DNA of 64,000 nt from Lycocorax pyrrhopterus obiensis (lineage: Eukaryota > Chordata > Aves > Passeriformes > Paradisaeidae): assembly GCA_014706295.1 (NCBI GenBank), contig JACSVZ010000004.1, forward strand, positions 620,001 to 684,000, written 5' to 3'. Below the pieces are notes generated by a model. The model was not told where the DNA came from. It searched no databases and was given only the letters and a program-made list of their open reading frames with translations. Positions 1 to 12,515 of the stretch are shown in pieces. The translations under genes were made by a program, and so were the position numbers. Positions within the stretch are counted from its first letter, which is position 1. Each line of letters opens with the position of its first letter.

Positions 1-3000
1 CAGTTCCGGGACAGCAGGAATTGGGAATAACCCCACGCCAAGCACCGCCCGTGGGTGCTGCAGCCTTCCAGCCCAAGTTCCTCCATCCACGAAAAAGGGG
101 AAAGCCGGATCTGCCTCCTGTTTCCAATCAAAGCCTGTTTTGGTTTGGGAAATCCCGGCAAAAGCCATTCCTTATTTATGGACTGCAAACAACTCGCTTG
201 TGTTATGATCCCGAAGTCATTAGGCATCACATTGGATATTCAGATGGATTAATTCCATATATTCCGTGTATTCCATAAAAAACCGGGGGGGTAGCAGAGG
301 GGCCCGACTCCAGGCTGCCTTCGGAGATATTGGCTGCAGATAATCCAAGCTTTTTTTGATTAAAATGGAGGAGAATTTGAATAGGAATGCATTGTTTGGA
401 ATCCATTTCCATCGGGCTCCGGAAGAATTCCCGCTCGGAGATAGATGTGGTTCCACTTAACAGGCGAGGGATTAAAAAAAAGCCCCGGGGTTGGGGCTAA
501 TTCCTGTCATTATGTATTTTTGGGGAGTATAAATGGATTCGGTGTAATGGGGCTGATTGGAAAATGACCTGGTTGGGACGGGAAAAGGAAAGGGGCTGTT
601 GGAAAACTGCTGGGATTCCGTGGGATGCTGAGGGGCTGCCTCAATCCAAACGCTGATTGGAAAATTGTGGCTTCTCGCAGGCGGGTATTTGGCCCATTAA
701 AAGTGGATTGGTTTAATTCCCGATGTTTTCCTTGCGCTGGAATAGCATGAAATGAGCATGTGTCGGGCATTACTCGGGATGAACACGGGGGAAAAAGGGA
801 GCAGGGGAGGGAAGCGGCGCCTCTAATTGGGAAAAGAAGCCGGAATAACCCAAAGTGATTCCACGTCACGCTGGTGGCACTGGGAGGAGGATCCGGCCCC
901 CAGAACGCGGCGATGGAAAAAGCTCAGCTTTATGAGCTCAGCCCATCCAAGGACTGTTCCGCAGGGACCAGGGTGGAATGGCTTTGTCTGGCCCGCATCT
1001 GCGTTATCCCGGGGACAGGGATCCTCCGGCTTCCCTCGGAGGACTTTTCCACATTCTAATTGCTCGGAAATTGTTCATAAAATTAAGGAGCTTGGAAGCC
1101 GGCGAGGGAAGCCGGGCGGAGGCGCTCCATGGAAAGAGCCGCGGCCATATGGAATGAGTTAGGCTGGGGAGGCAGCGAGGAGCACAAATGAGTTCAAGAG
1201 ACATCCCGGTTTATTTCTGGAGAAGGGAAAGGCACTGGGAGCATGGAGAGAAGTGGGAGCTGGCTTCAGCAGGGGTTTAGGAAAGGAAGGGAAGCTTGGA
1301 GCAAGGACATTTACACGGAGAGCACCCGGAGGATGTTTTTCCAAGGATTTCTGGGCTTTATTGACTTTTGCAGTGTGGGACGATCCCTGGAGCACAGAAT
1401 TCCAGGGAAAATTCAGCTGGAAAAATGCTTTATCCACTGGGAGCATGGCTTTTATCCTGCTCCTCTCCCAGCCTTATCCAGCTCCGTGGCCGGGCACAAA
1501 TCCTGGGAATTCCCAGTTTGCCACAAAAACCTTCACACTGAGGACTGGGGCATCTCCAGCCATTCCTGGTGTCCAGGAGGCCACTTCCAGTGTGGTGGGC
1601 GCTTCCAAAGAAATCCCTGCCACTCTCCCTCCTTGGAGAACGGTGGCACCGGGAAAGAGGGGAGAAGGAGCTGGAGATATCCCAAAATCCACGGATTGAG
1701 CCCAGCGTCCCTCAGGGACCCGCGATGGCTCTGCGGGGGCATCTGGTGGCCAAAAGATTCCCAGGGATTCACCTGGCAGCGGCTCCTCCCGACAGGGCTT
1801 GGGAATCCTGAAGGGTGGAGTGGGAATGTCCCCTCTTCCTCTTTCTCGGGATAAGCAGAATTCCAGCACGTGGGAAAGGATTTATCCCGGCCTCAGGAGA
1901 AGGCATTGCTGGAGATCCATGCCTGGGATGAGGAAGGGCTGGAATGATTAACGGGAATACAGAGGGGATCACGGCATCTCCTGAAAATCAGGATGCGTTG
2001 GAGCTGTATAAAAGCGGGAGCTGATGCTGCTCCAGGCACTTCCCAGCTTCCAGTCCTATTCCCAAACTGGCCCATTCCCACTTAGATTCCCCACAAAGTG
2101 GAGCAACTGAGGATTTCCAGCCCTTCCAGCTGTAATTGAGTGAATTCCGCTCCCTCCAAAAGTTGCCCACGATCTCCTTGGAAAGAATCCCAAAAAAACC
2201 AAGCAATGACACCTTAAGCTTTAAAATCCTTGGAATGATTTCCTCCCAAGCCTTTCTCCAAACAGCTTAACCTCCTGTTGGAAATGGGAGCCGCTGTTTA
2301 CTCGGGTAAATAAAGCATTTTCCATGGATCTCCCGGCAAACAGATTAAAGGATTATGCTAAAGACCTTTCCAAATTTTCCTATCGGGGTCCCGGAATCTC
2401 CGTGTTTGATCCCGACCCCGCCGCCAGGGCGGAAGGGGACCTTTTTTCCCATCAAGTACATCCTAAAAAAGGAGATTTTTTAAGGATTTATTTGGTATAT
2501 CTTCCCTGTTGCCTCCTCACACAACATTCAGAGCACAAACGGGACTCAGCCACGAAGAATTCCTGTTAAAATTCCCAATCTGGGAAGAATTTATAGGATT
2601 TCTAATAATAAATAGGACATTAATAAAGCAGAGGAATAAATTTCCCTCCCTGTCAGGGGCGTTTTGGCACTTGGTAATTTGGGTCCATAAATGGCTTTCC
2701 AAATGATTAATGGGATGTGGACGTGCAGAAATATTCCTTGGATTTCCAGGAGCCGGGATATTGATGTTGTGGCGTTTGAAGAGCTCCATCCCAAGGAGGG
2801 ATTGTCCCATTTATAACCCCTCCAGCCAGGAACGAAAGGGCTTTGATGTAAAATATTCCTTAAACGCTCTCCTGGATGGAAAAGCAGCGTTTCCCCCTCA
2901 TTTCTGGCTGCAGAATTCCTCCCTGGAGCTGTTGGAATGGTGGGTTCTGGAATGGGCAGAGGAGGAATTGGGATAGCAGTGGCTTGGTTTATCTCAGTAT

Positions 3001-3100
3001 TTTAGGATTTTCAGCATTCCCGATAGCTTTGGCTTCCTTTGGAGTAAAGGGAGATTCCAAACAGCTGGGTTTAGCTGGATTTAGCTCTTGGATTACGGAG
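1..3100. other. noncoding unique DNA, no gene found
   Basis: No frame shows a recognisable domain, splice-bounded exon or RNA gene. The stretch is rich in short words of the GGAATT, GGGATT and TTCCC type, which lower the stop-codon frequency and create chance open frames. An AT-richer, less biased piece near 150-280 could be a conserved noncoding segment, but nothing further can be said. Confidence 0.6.
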
Positions 3101-3102
3101 CT

Positions 3103-3240
3103 GCGGCTGCCCCATCCCTGGAATTCTTCAAGGCCAGGTTGGATGGGGCTTGGAGCAACCTGGGATAGTGGAAGGCAGATGGGATTTAAAGTCCCTTCCA
3201 TCCCAAACATTCCTTGGATTCTAGGATGCCCTGCCTTTTG
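3103..3240 (+). mobile_element. CR1 LINE 3' tail fragment
   Basis: The plus strand carries the avian CR1 3'-end signature: a 'ccatccctggaa' segment, then 'ggccaggttggatggggctt', 'gagcaacctgggatagtgg', and a 'cccttccatcccaaacatt' block running into 'attctaggatg', the decayed form of the 8-bp terminal repeat. Only the last ~140 bp is present, as usual for 5'-truncated CR1 copies. No coding capacity. Confidence 0.8.
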
Positions 3241-5150
3241 GAAATAGCCAAAAAAAAAAAAAACCCCATGGACAGAGCAGGGAATGGGGATGGAAAGCCT
3301 GGAATGCTGACCTGGAGCTGCTCCATCACAAAACCAATAGGAATGTTGGGATGCAATGGTTTGAAAGGAGCCATTCTGACTCCCATCCAGGATTTCCATG
3401 AGCAAATTAAAGCCAGGGCATATCCCAAATTATTTGGGATAAACCAGAAGGGGAAAAAAAAGATGGGAGAAAAGGATGTCCATGTTTGGATGGAGTGGAA
3501 TTCCTTGGTTCACTCCTAACGACACCAGGTTGGTGCCCAGCTCCAAACATTTCCAGGATCCTCACGGAATTCCCCCAAAACCTTCCTAATAGGTGGGTTT
3601 TCCTTCAGCTCCAGAGGTTTGCCAGGCCTGAAATCCATCCCCCCCGGGAATGCTTCTCCCTGAGGGCCCTTTCCGTATTTTATTCATTATGGAATATATT
3701 TATGTACAAAAATACATTTTTATTTCATAAGATAGCATTTTCCCTGTAGAAAATAACGGGATTAAATCCCCAATGGATCAGATTTTCCATTAGAATTCCC
3801 TCTGTTTTCCTGGGTGAAACCATCCCAGCCCAAAATATCTCCCAGAGAGATTTTTATCCTTTAAAATTGATTTAAAAAATAATTTTAAATAAAAAGCTTC
3901 GGAGTGCAAAACCTGCCCTGAAAATAATCAGCTTTTAAGTGGCGTTGGAAGCAGTCCCTAAATCCACGGGAGACAGGATTTTTATTGGAATTTGGATAAA
4001 AAGATGGAATGGTTTTTAATCTACTGGAGGTTAAAGTCGCCATCTGAAGTTGGTTTGGGTTTTTTTTTTTTTCATATCCCAGGGTTTTTTTTTTCCCCTC
4101 TTTAAACAGATCCCGCTCATTTAAAAATTCATAAATAAGGGAAGGTCGTCAGAGCCCACTCCATAAAATACTCGGGTCACCTTCCAGGGAGCTGCCGGAG
4201 CCTTTTCCAGGGTTTTTTGGGCAATATTTTACGGGGCTGTCAGCCTTATTACGGAATGACGGCCACTGGAATTCCTTCATCCATAAATTCCCCTCGCCAT
4301 GGACACTTCCACCTTCATTAGGAGGAGAAGAAGGAACCGCAGAGGCTTTTGATGAACTGAGGCTGAAGGGGGAAAATTCCAACGGGGCCGGGTTTGGGAT
4401 GGTTTGATCCCAGATATTCCAAGCTGGAGAAGCTCAAAGCACTTGGAAATTTATTGACCAGGTATTCCAGGGATTTTAGGCTGGACTTAAAGCCTGGGGC
4501 AGGTCAGGGCTGGGCAGTGCCAGGGAAATCAGCAGAGCCGCTCCGATTTACAGTCCCAGGGTAATATTCCACATATCCACGCTCATATGTCCATACATCC
4601 ATGGATTTCGGATCACGTTTTGGCATCTTGGGCATTTAAGGCCAGACAGTAAGAAGACTGGAAAAGGAAACCACAGAAATTCCAAACTCACAGAATTGTC
4701 CCTAAAATCCAACACTGTCCACTTTTCCCAGGGAGCGAAGAGCCTGAAATTTGAAGAGCTCCCAAATACAAAGCAGGATATCTTGGAGAAGCCGGAATTC
4801 CATGGATTACTCTAATTGGCTGTGCCAAAAATAAAGTGCCCTCCTGTGTTCCGTCTGTGCTCTCGTTTGGCTGGAATCTCACAATCCGGAGAATCCACCC
4901 AGGGGCCCTCTGGATAATTATTTCAAGTCCATTATTCCAGGTTTTTAAGATAATTCGGAGAAGCTCAGGAGGGGAAGCCTCTGGCAGAGGATGAAAAGCT
5001 GGAGGCGGGATGGAACAGGAGCTGTTATTGCTGGAAAACCAAGGAAAACAAACAATGAAATTCCCACAAAAATAAGTGATGACATTTGCATCCATCACAG
5101 GGAATTTGGCCACGGAACGCGTGGCTCTGCTCCAGCCCGGAGCGTGCTCG
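3241..5150. other. noncoding DNA with AT-rich patch
   Basis: No gene recognised. Positions 3660-4140 are noticeably AT-rich, with T and A homopolymers near 3250, 4060 and 4085. Positions 4145-4380 are less word-biased and might be a conserved noncoding segment (low certainty). Confidence 0.5.
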
Positions 5151-5255
5151 GGAAGGATGGAGTCCAGGATTGGGAAGGATGGAATCCATGGCTTGGGAAG
5201 GATGGAGTCCGTGGCTCAGGAAGGCTGGGATCCATGGCTTGGGAAGGATGGAGAC
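5151..5255. repeat. 23-bp tandem repeat, about five copies
   Basis: The core 'ggaaggatgg' starts at 5151, 5173, 5196, 5219 (with one change) and 5242, giving a 22-23 bp period with intervening 'atccatggctt'-like text. It is a small degenerate minisatellite. Open frames that cross it on both strands are by-products. Confidence 0.85.
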
Positions 5256-5333
5256 ACCTTGGAGGGACCAGGAAGGAACAGTCTGAGCCCCAGATCCGTC
5301 CTGCTCCGTGGAAGGAATAAACCTGGACTGAAC

Positions 5334-5490
5334 CTCCAGGGATGTGAGCGGTGGATGCAGAAATCCCTGGAATGGTTCCAGAACAGGTTGGATAGGGCTT
5401 GGAACAACCTGGGATAGTGGAAGTGTCCCTGCTTCCATGGACGTGGAATGGGACGGTCCTGAAGGGCCCTTCCAACCCCATCCCAACCCG
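5334..5490 (+). mobile_element. CR1 LINE 3' tail fragment
   Basis: Contains 'acaggttggatagggcttgg', 'acaacctgggatagtgg', a 'tgtccctgc' block and 'gggcccttccaacccca', in the order of the CR1 sense-strand 3' end. Truncated at 5' and lacking the terminal octamer repeats. Confidence 0.8.
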
Positions 5491-6514
5491 TGCCAGTGTC
5501 TCACGCATGATGGAGAGGGATTCATCCCTAGGGAATGGGGGTTGGAGCCGGGATACATCCAGCCACCTTGTCTCTAATTCCCTCCACTGGCGACGGAGGC
5601 AGGAATTCCCGGGAAGGGGCTCTGCGGTGGGGCTGGATGAGGAGACCTCTCCACACCCTTTCCAGTCCGATTTGTCAGGGATGCCTCCCGCGTGGAGAGC
5701 CAACCTTCTGGAATGTTTGGATAACTCCACAATTCCCCGCCTTGGCAGCCGTTCCCGACCGAAACACCGACAGCTGGATCCCATTTCTCCGGGCTGAGAA
5801 GAGGAGAGCGAGGTCGGAAGATGGATGGACGTGAAAGTTGGGATGAAATGAGTCATTGGAATCGATCGGGAATCAGCCGGAGCTGAATTAAAGTCACTTA
5901 AAGCTGATTTAAGGGAGCCTCAGGAACATTCCTGATTTAAGGCCCTGCCTCCGGAGCGGGCTGGACGAGGAACTGGATTCATCAAAGCCGAGCCCTTCCA
6001 GCCACAGAAATCTGGGATTTGCGAAGGCGCAGGGAAAGCTCTGGGCACACTTGTAACCGCCCACCCCAATCCAGGCCATTCCAATGATCCTGAGGGCCAG
6101 ACGGGATCACTGGAGCATTCCAGCATTCTGGGAGAAAATGATCCTATTTATTGCCCCGTTTTCCCACTCCTCCCGAAGTTTTCACGCTCCTGTGGATTCT
6201 TCAACTCCAGCTTAAGCTGTAGCTCCAAATCTCCCAAATCCCACCGTCTACAGATGGAAAGGGAGGATTTTCCATGCTAATTCCCTTGGAAAAGCCGTCC
6301 CTTTTATCCAAGGGATCACCAAACCACTGGGATTTTCCCCAGATAGACTGGGATACTTGGGTGACATCCAGAGGCAAGGGATACCTTTGGATCTCTTGCA
6401 CATCCCAGGGAGCCACCATTCCAAAGGGAAAAAAACCCAGGGATGAAGTGTTGAGAGAGGGGAGGGAATTCATCCTCTGCAAGGAGTTTTTTTGGGAATA
6501 ACTTTTGGGTTGTG
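5491..6514. other. noncoding unique DNA, no gene found
   Basis: Nothing recognised beyond the general word bias. No tandem structure, no RNA gene and no supported exon. Confidence 0.5.
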
Positions 6515-6665
6515 TTTTGGAACAGGTTCCCAGAGAACCCTGGGAGTGTCCAAGGCCAGGCTGAGCAGGGCTTGGAATAGCCCTGGGATAGTGGAATGTG
6601 TCAGTGTTGGAATGGGATGGGATTTAAGGTCCCCTCCAACCAAAACCATCTGGAACTCCGTTATT
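6515..6665 (+). mobile_element. CR1 LINE 3' tail fragment
   Basis: Matches the order of the CR1 3' end: 'gtgtccaaggccaggctgag', 'cagggcttggaatag', 'ctgggatagtgg', then 'atttaaggtcccctccaacc'. Moderately diverged, sense strand plus. Confidence 0.78.
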
Positions 6666-9600
6666 CAAACCCTCCAGTTTGCCACTAAATCCCTAAATTC
6701 CGGTGGGAATTCCCCCCATCCTACACCCAGATTCCTCCGGGAATCCACTTTCATGCACTGCTCGTTCCCAGAAACCTTCTCCGTGTTTCCAGGCACCGTC
6801 TACGTCGGGATCAGCCCTGGGACCGTGTGTCTGGAATATTTCATCGCTCCGGCACAGCTGAAAGCACTCGGTGTTCCCTAGGATTGTCTTTGGAATTGCG
6901 GCCTGGGAGGGAACGGCAGTTTGGAGGGAAAGGGATCCCACTGCCCGGTTTTACCCTTCGGATCCACGTGGGGAAGATGCTCCACCGTTTTCTGGGATAA
7001 CTCATCTCCATGGCTGGTTGGATACGAGCATCCTTCTGGTGTCGGATGCCTGATATTCCCGGCACGGCAATTCCTGGGAATGTCACCTTCCCATGGCTCC
7101 AGCCCACAGGACTGTGACCTGGGATGATTTCCTGATATCTTGGGATGCATTCCAGCTTTTTTATGCATTTCGTTCTATTTTGACTCCTTGTCCAGCTACC
7201 AAATAAAATTAAAAATATTCCCAGGTCTCGTCTTAATCCATAAGGAATCCCATCCCACATTCCCTCATCCCCGTGACGCCCAGCATGCCACAACCCACCC
7301 TCCCGGCCACTCTCCAAGGTGAGGGGCATCCCAAAGGGAATTCACTCCCTCCCGACCACGGATTTAAACTTCCAGAGCAGCAAATCCCTCTCTTTTTCCC
7401 TATTTTCCACCGCCCCGCCAGGAACGTCCCAAATCCCACTCAGTGCAGTCAGCACAGTGAACGTTCCTGGCGGGATGGAAACGCCACTCCCATGCCGCGT
7501 CCCAGGCAGCTCCCGATTCCCTGGATACCCCGGGAAGGTTCATTAAAGCCGTCTCTGCTTTCCCCTCATCCCCGTGTCCATCTCCTGGAAAAGGGCAGGG
7601 AAAATCTGTTCCCTTTCCAGACCACACAAGCGCAAAAAGGGGCTGGAAAACAACTCCCTCTGTCCTCTGCCTCCATTTTAACAGCTCTCCGAGGAAAAAA
7701 GGTCAGGAGTTCACGGATGGCAGGAAAGACCTACTGGGGGACTCGGCTTATCCCAAACATTCACTGCCCCATTCCCGATTTATAACAACCTCCAACAGGT
7801 TGAGCTTTCCCCCCTTGGAGCTGGATGAGTTTTCCATCTGGGATGTATTTTTAGTGCCTGGAATTGTCCTCTCCCCGCTCCCAACATGTGTCGGGAGCTG
7901 CTCCGCGCTCCCGGATCCCGATAATTATTTTAGCGGCTGTTTGGGAGCATCGGGAAGCATTGTCGGTTCAGCCCAAATTGATCCCGGTCAATCAAACGCC
8001 TGGAATAAGCTGTGGATAAATCCATGATTTCATCACCTCCAGCCCGCCGACCCCCAGGAACGGGAGTGATCTCACTCCACGTGTTGATGTGTCCCGGGAA
8101 TAAATGAGCTCCCGAGCCGTGTCTCTGGAATAAACTAAAACAATCGGAATGTGCAGGAAGGAAAACACTGCCCGTGGCGAGCTCCGCTCCCCCGAACCCA
8201 CGGCTCGGCTGCTCCGGCCATAAATTATCCCTAATAAATCTCCTTGGATGTTTAATGCCATCGCTCCCCTGCCAAAAGCGGGGATTCGGGAACGGGCTGG
8301 ATGAGGGGCTGAAATTCCTTGGGAACGTGGAAGCCTTTATTTGTTTTCCCTCCAAGCCTTTTAAATATCCCCCACGCTATCCCTCAAGCAGATGTCCAGG
8401 GAGAGGCTCCTGACCCATTTAAACCTCTTTTTTTCGGGGGGGAATAAAAAAGTCCAGTTTGGGCTCGGATTTGCTGGCCAGCACCTGGCAAAACTGGGAA
8501 TGGGGAGCTTTAATGGCTCCGGGGTGTGACTTTTAACGGCCATGCCGAGGAAACGAAGATAAATTAAAGCCTAATTGGGGCCGTTAACGGCTTTCCCAGC
8601 CCGCACATCTGGAGCCCAGGAGAATCCTTGGAAAAATGTTACACTCGGCTCCTGTTGCACAGCCCAGCCACCTCCAAACTCGTTCCACACTTTTTTTAGG
8701 GATAAAAATCCATCTTTCAGTGTCCAAAGCCAACACGAGGATGGAGGTTTTGGTTTTAATCCTTGGCAGACTTGCAGCTTTACAGAAATTATCCCAAATC
8801 CACCCAACAATCCCAAATTCCCCCTTCCCAGACTTCCAAGCTGCCCCAGCACGGAAAGGCCGCATGAAGACACTTCCCGCTCCTGAGGCTGGGAATCTAC
8901 GGAAGAATAATTCCAATAAATACAGGGAAGTGCTTACAAATCTTAGTTGAGCCCTGCTTAGTGTTTCCCACCATAAAATCCCGGTCCCTTGGAAAACCAA
9001 TGGATAAAAGCTCCTGTGTTATGTCCAGGAATGGAAACATCCCTCTTTTCAAGCCAGTCACGGATCCAGTCTGGAATGATCCTGTGGAATTACTGCAGAA
9101 TTCTGGGATGCTGCTGCAAACCCATCCATAACCTCGGATCCATCCCCTCCAAGCTGGATTCCTGGCACAGGTGGATGAGTCCAGCCCAAATCCTTAAGAT
9201 TTGGAGGACAGGAAATGGGAATAAAAACCTGGGAAAGGAATAAAAGCCAGTGAAAATCACCTTTCAAAGCATCCCCAGATGTCTTAATTAATTAATGGAT
9301 GAGTTAATCAATTAATATTCCCTCACCCTCTTTATTCTCCAGTGGTTTTGGGGAGCCACGGCAAATAAATCCACGGAAATAACCGGTTCCTGGGAAGCAA
9401 AACGGGGCAGCAAAGGATAAACGGGAGCACCTCTGACACTTTGCCAGAGTGAGAAAATTTAGGGACTTTTGGGCCAGGAAATGGAGTTTAGGACAAAATT
9501 TGGGATAAGACCAGTGCATTTGTTCCTTGGGCTTGGGATTTGTGCCTCCAAAATCAATTACTGGGAAAAGGGAAGATTTTTCTCCATCTTCTCTTATCGC

Positions 9601-9915
9601 CTCCAGCTCCAAGGACCAAACCTGGACCCTTCCACATTCCCAAAATTTTTCTCAACTTCCAGAGCCACCAAAAAAATCCCAACCCAAGGTTTTCCAGTCC
9701 TGTAATCCACGATTCCTAACAAAAACCCCGGAGAAAAGCCGCGGACTTTCTGGTTTTCTCCCCGTGTTCCTGGCAGGTTTGGGAATGTTCTGTACTTTTG
9801 GGAACAGGTCCAGATTAGTTGTGTTGAAATGGAGGAAAATAGGGATTCATCCCAAAATGTGGGGACGGGGAGGACCAATCCAGGTCTGTCCTTGTTTTTC
9901 CTCACTAAAAAAAGG
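6666..9915. other. noncoding unique DNA, no gene found
   Basis: No exon, RNA gene or mobile element recognised. Positions 7920-8040 (containing ATAATTATTTTA and AATTGATCCCGGTCAATCA) and 8540-8610 have less word bias and some homeodomain-like sites, so they are weak candidates for conserved noncoding elements. Short AT-rich text occurs near 9280-9320. Confidence 0.5.
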
Positions 9916-9916
9916 A

Positions 9917-10230
9917 CATGGAGGGGCCGGAGCGTGTCCTGGGAAAGGAACGGAGCTGGGAAGGAGCTGGAGCACCAGAAGGGAGCTGGGAAAGCTCAGC
10001 CTGGAGAAAAAGAGGCTCCAGAGGGACATTCCCACTTCCCATGATCCAGGTGCATCCAGGTGGGATCAGGATCTGCTCGCCGGGAACAATGGGACAGGAG
10101 GGAACGGCCTCAAGTTGCTCCAGGGAAGCTTCAGGTTGGATATCGAGAAAAATTCCTAAAAAAAATTGTCCAGCCCTGGCAGGGATTTCCCAGACATGGA
10201 TGTGGCACTTAGGAATGTGATTCCAAGATT
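9917..10230 (+). mobile_element. CR1 LINE fragment, longer 3' region
   Basis: About 310 bp in CR1 sense order: 'gggaaagctcagcctggaga' with 'aagaggctccagagggaca', a 'caatgggacaggagggaacg' segment, 'cctcaagttgctccaggga', 'gcttcaggttggatatcg', and a 'gatgtggcacttaggaatgtg'-like end. The 'gatgtggcactta' end marks a different CR1 subfamily from the 'gggatagtgg' copies elsewhere in the window. Confidence 0.85.
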
Positions 10231-11319
10231 GTCCCACCTCGTGCCATGGGAATCTGCTCAGCAAACCCAGGCACATCCCAGCTGCTGGATAATCCGGGAA
10301 GAGCTCCAGGCTCCGCTCCCTCATCCCACAGAATTCCTGGCCGGCTCCGTTTGGGGTTAAGGATTGTTGGTTTAGCCCTGGCAGCCCCAGGAGTTCCAAA
10401 AGCATCGGCTGCATCCAAGGAAAACACAAGGCAAGCTTGGAATTCAGGCAAACACAACACTAAAAATAGCAAATCCTGGACCCTTCTCACTTCTCTTCCC
10501 ATCTTTTACTCGGGGTCTCTCCAAGTTTTTCCCTCCAGTGCCACATCCCGGGGGTTTGATGCTGTTCGAACTGGCTGTGTGCAAAAACATGGCCCAAAAT
10601 CCAGGGACGTGACCCAAAATCCACAGATTTAACCCCAAACCCACCCAAGGAATTTGCTAAAGTGGCCAAAGCAGTGATTGTGACATTCCCAGGAATGCTC
10701 CGGCACGGGAAGGGGTTGAATTGTAGGATCAGTGTTTGCACTGGTCTGGGCAATCCCAGTTTCCCTGGAACTGCATCCCAAGAGTCAGGGATGCTGCAGG
10801 CATCCCCAGGGAGGCACCGCGACAATTCCCTGTGTCCCTGCTCCACGGAATCTCACGGATGGACCCGGCAAACGGGGATCAATCCCCAGCTCCCCAATGA
10901 CTCAGGAGCACCTGATCCATCCCTGTCAGCATTCCAGGTTCCTCCACCTGCAGTTCCCGATGGAATGGGAGCCTTTGAAACAGGCGCTGGGACAGATCCC
11001 GCGCTTCCCGAGAAAATAGGATGGAAGGAATGCGGGAATGAGATATTCCTTGGCTCTGCACGCCCACCTTCCCTCTAAACAACACCTGCTTCCCAGAAAA
11101 AACACAAATCCCTTGGCACGTGGATATGCTCGGGATGGATATCCATCATCCCTTGGAGCCAGGGAAAAGCTCCGGCATCCTTTGGCACCGGCATTCCACA
11201 GCTGCGCTCCCCTGCCTCCATCCCACGCCGTTGGATCAGGGTCCGTCTTTCCAGCTCCACGGAAAGAGCCCTTGGAGAGGCGGCAGCCAGAGTTTGGGAA
11301 GTGGAACTTCCCGGGGGGA
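10231..11319. other. noncoding unique DNA, no gene found
   Basis: No recognisable gene or repeat. Chance open frames only. Confidence 0.5.
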
Positions 11320-11515
11320 AAACTCGGAAGGGACCTTAAAGATCCTCTGGTTCCAAGCCCTGCCACGGACAGGGGCACACTCCACCATCCCAGGTTTTTC
11401 CGAGCCCCGTCCCACCTGGAACTGGACACTTCCAGGGATGCGGCACCCACAGCTTTTCCAGGGCCTCTCCACCCTGACAAGGAAGAATTCCATCCCCATA
11501 TCCAATTTATTGGAA
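11320..11515 (-). mobile_element. CR1 LINE 3' tail, antisense
   Basis: The plus strand reads the complement of the CR1 3' end: 'cggaagggaccttaaagatc', 'caccatcccaggttttt', 'acttccagggatgcggcac' and 'ccaccctgacaaggaagaat'. The element therefore lies on the minus strand. Confidence 0.82.
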
Positions 11516-12379
11516 CGAATTAATATTTAATTCCAGCTATGGAAAACCTCAGCTCTTCCCCTCCTCCTCGATCCATCCGTTGGTGCTCCCAAATTTTTAT
11601 GGACAGCAGCCAGGCAAAGGGACCTGCCTGGAATCCCGGGAAACCTCTCTGACAAGGAGAGATCAAAGGCTCCATTTCCCCCCGGAATATTGGGCTCCGC
11701 GTGCCAGAGGCGGGAGAGGACGGATTTACAAGGAAAAGGATGAACTCCAGCCAATGGATTAATGCAGCACTCAATTCCAATGAAATCCCGGAGTGGGAGC
11801 CAACGCATTCGGGGTAACACGTTCGGGAGGGGCTGGAGAAACTGCCAGAAGGAACATCCCAGGAAAACAACAGTGACATGGAAGAATTTGGGAATAGGAC
11901 CGAAATAAGTTTAGGATGAGGCGTTTTTTGGACTGTTCCTTGGGAATTTTTATCTGCTCCCAAAGACCTTAGGGAATTCTGGGCTCTGCTCCCCATTTTT
12001 CCTGTGTTTTCATTTAAAGGGATCCATCTGGAATGGTGTCCCTTGACCTCGGCACGGCCCGAGGCCAAGCACAGCCCATTTTCCACTAAAAATCCAATTT
12101 TCAAGGAAAAATCCAATTTATTTCCATCCAGATGTTTTATCCTCATCGTCCTTCGAGCAATTCCCTTTCTGGTCATAAAAATTCCAGGAAAATCCAGTGA
12201 AAGCACACAGGATTTGTTCCCCAGTCCCAAGTTTTATAGCTGAGGCATCCCAAACCTTTTTCCTTTTTAAGGCACTGGAATTATTTTGTCTTTAAATTCC
12301 TTAAAAAACCCCAAACATGCCCAAAATCTGGGTTTTGATCCAGCCTATCCTGGGACTCAGGAAGGACCAAATGATGGAC
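11516..12379. other. noncoding unique DNA, no gene found
   Basis: Nothing recognised. General word bias only. Confidence 0.5.
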
Positions 12380-12515
12380 GGATGGCCCATCCCTGGAATG
12401 CTCCAGGCCAGGGTGGAGCAACCTGGAATAGCGGAAGGTGTCCCTGCCCATGGAATGGGATGAGCTTTAAGGTCCCTTCCAACCCAAACCATTCCATGAT
12501 CCCAAGGTTTTCCCA
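12380..12515 (+). mobile_element. CR1 LINE 3' tail fragment
   Basis: A clear CR1 sense-strand tail: 'cccatccctggaatgctcca', 'ggtggagcaacctggaatag', 'ggaaggtgtccctgcccatg', 'gagctttaaggtcccttcca' and 'acccaaaccattccatgat'. Good preservation of the last 130 bp. Confidence 0.85.

Noticed and set aside
5095..5856. 253-residue open frame on minus
   Set aside because: Runs across a 23-bp tandem repeat and a CR1 tail, so it is repeat-derived.
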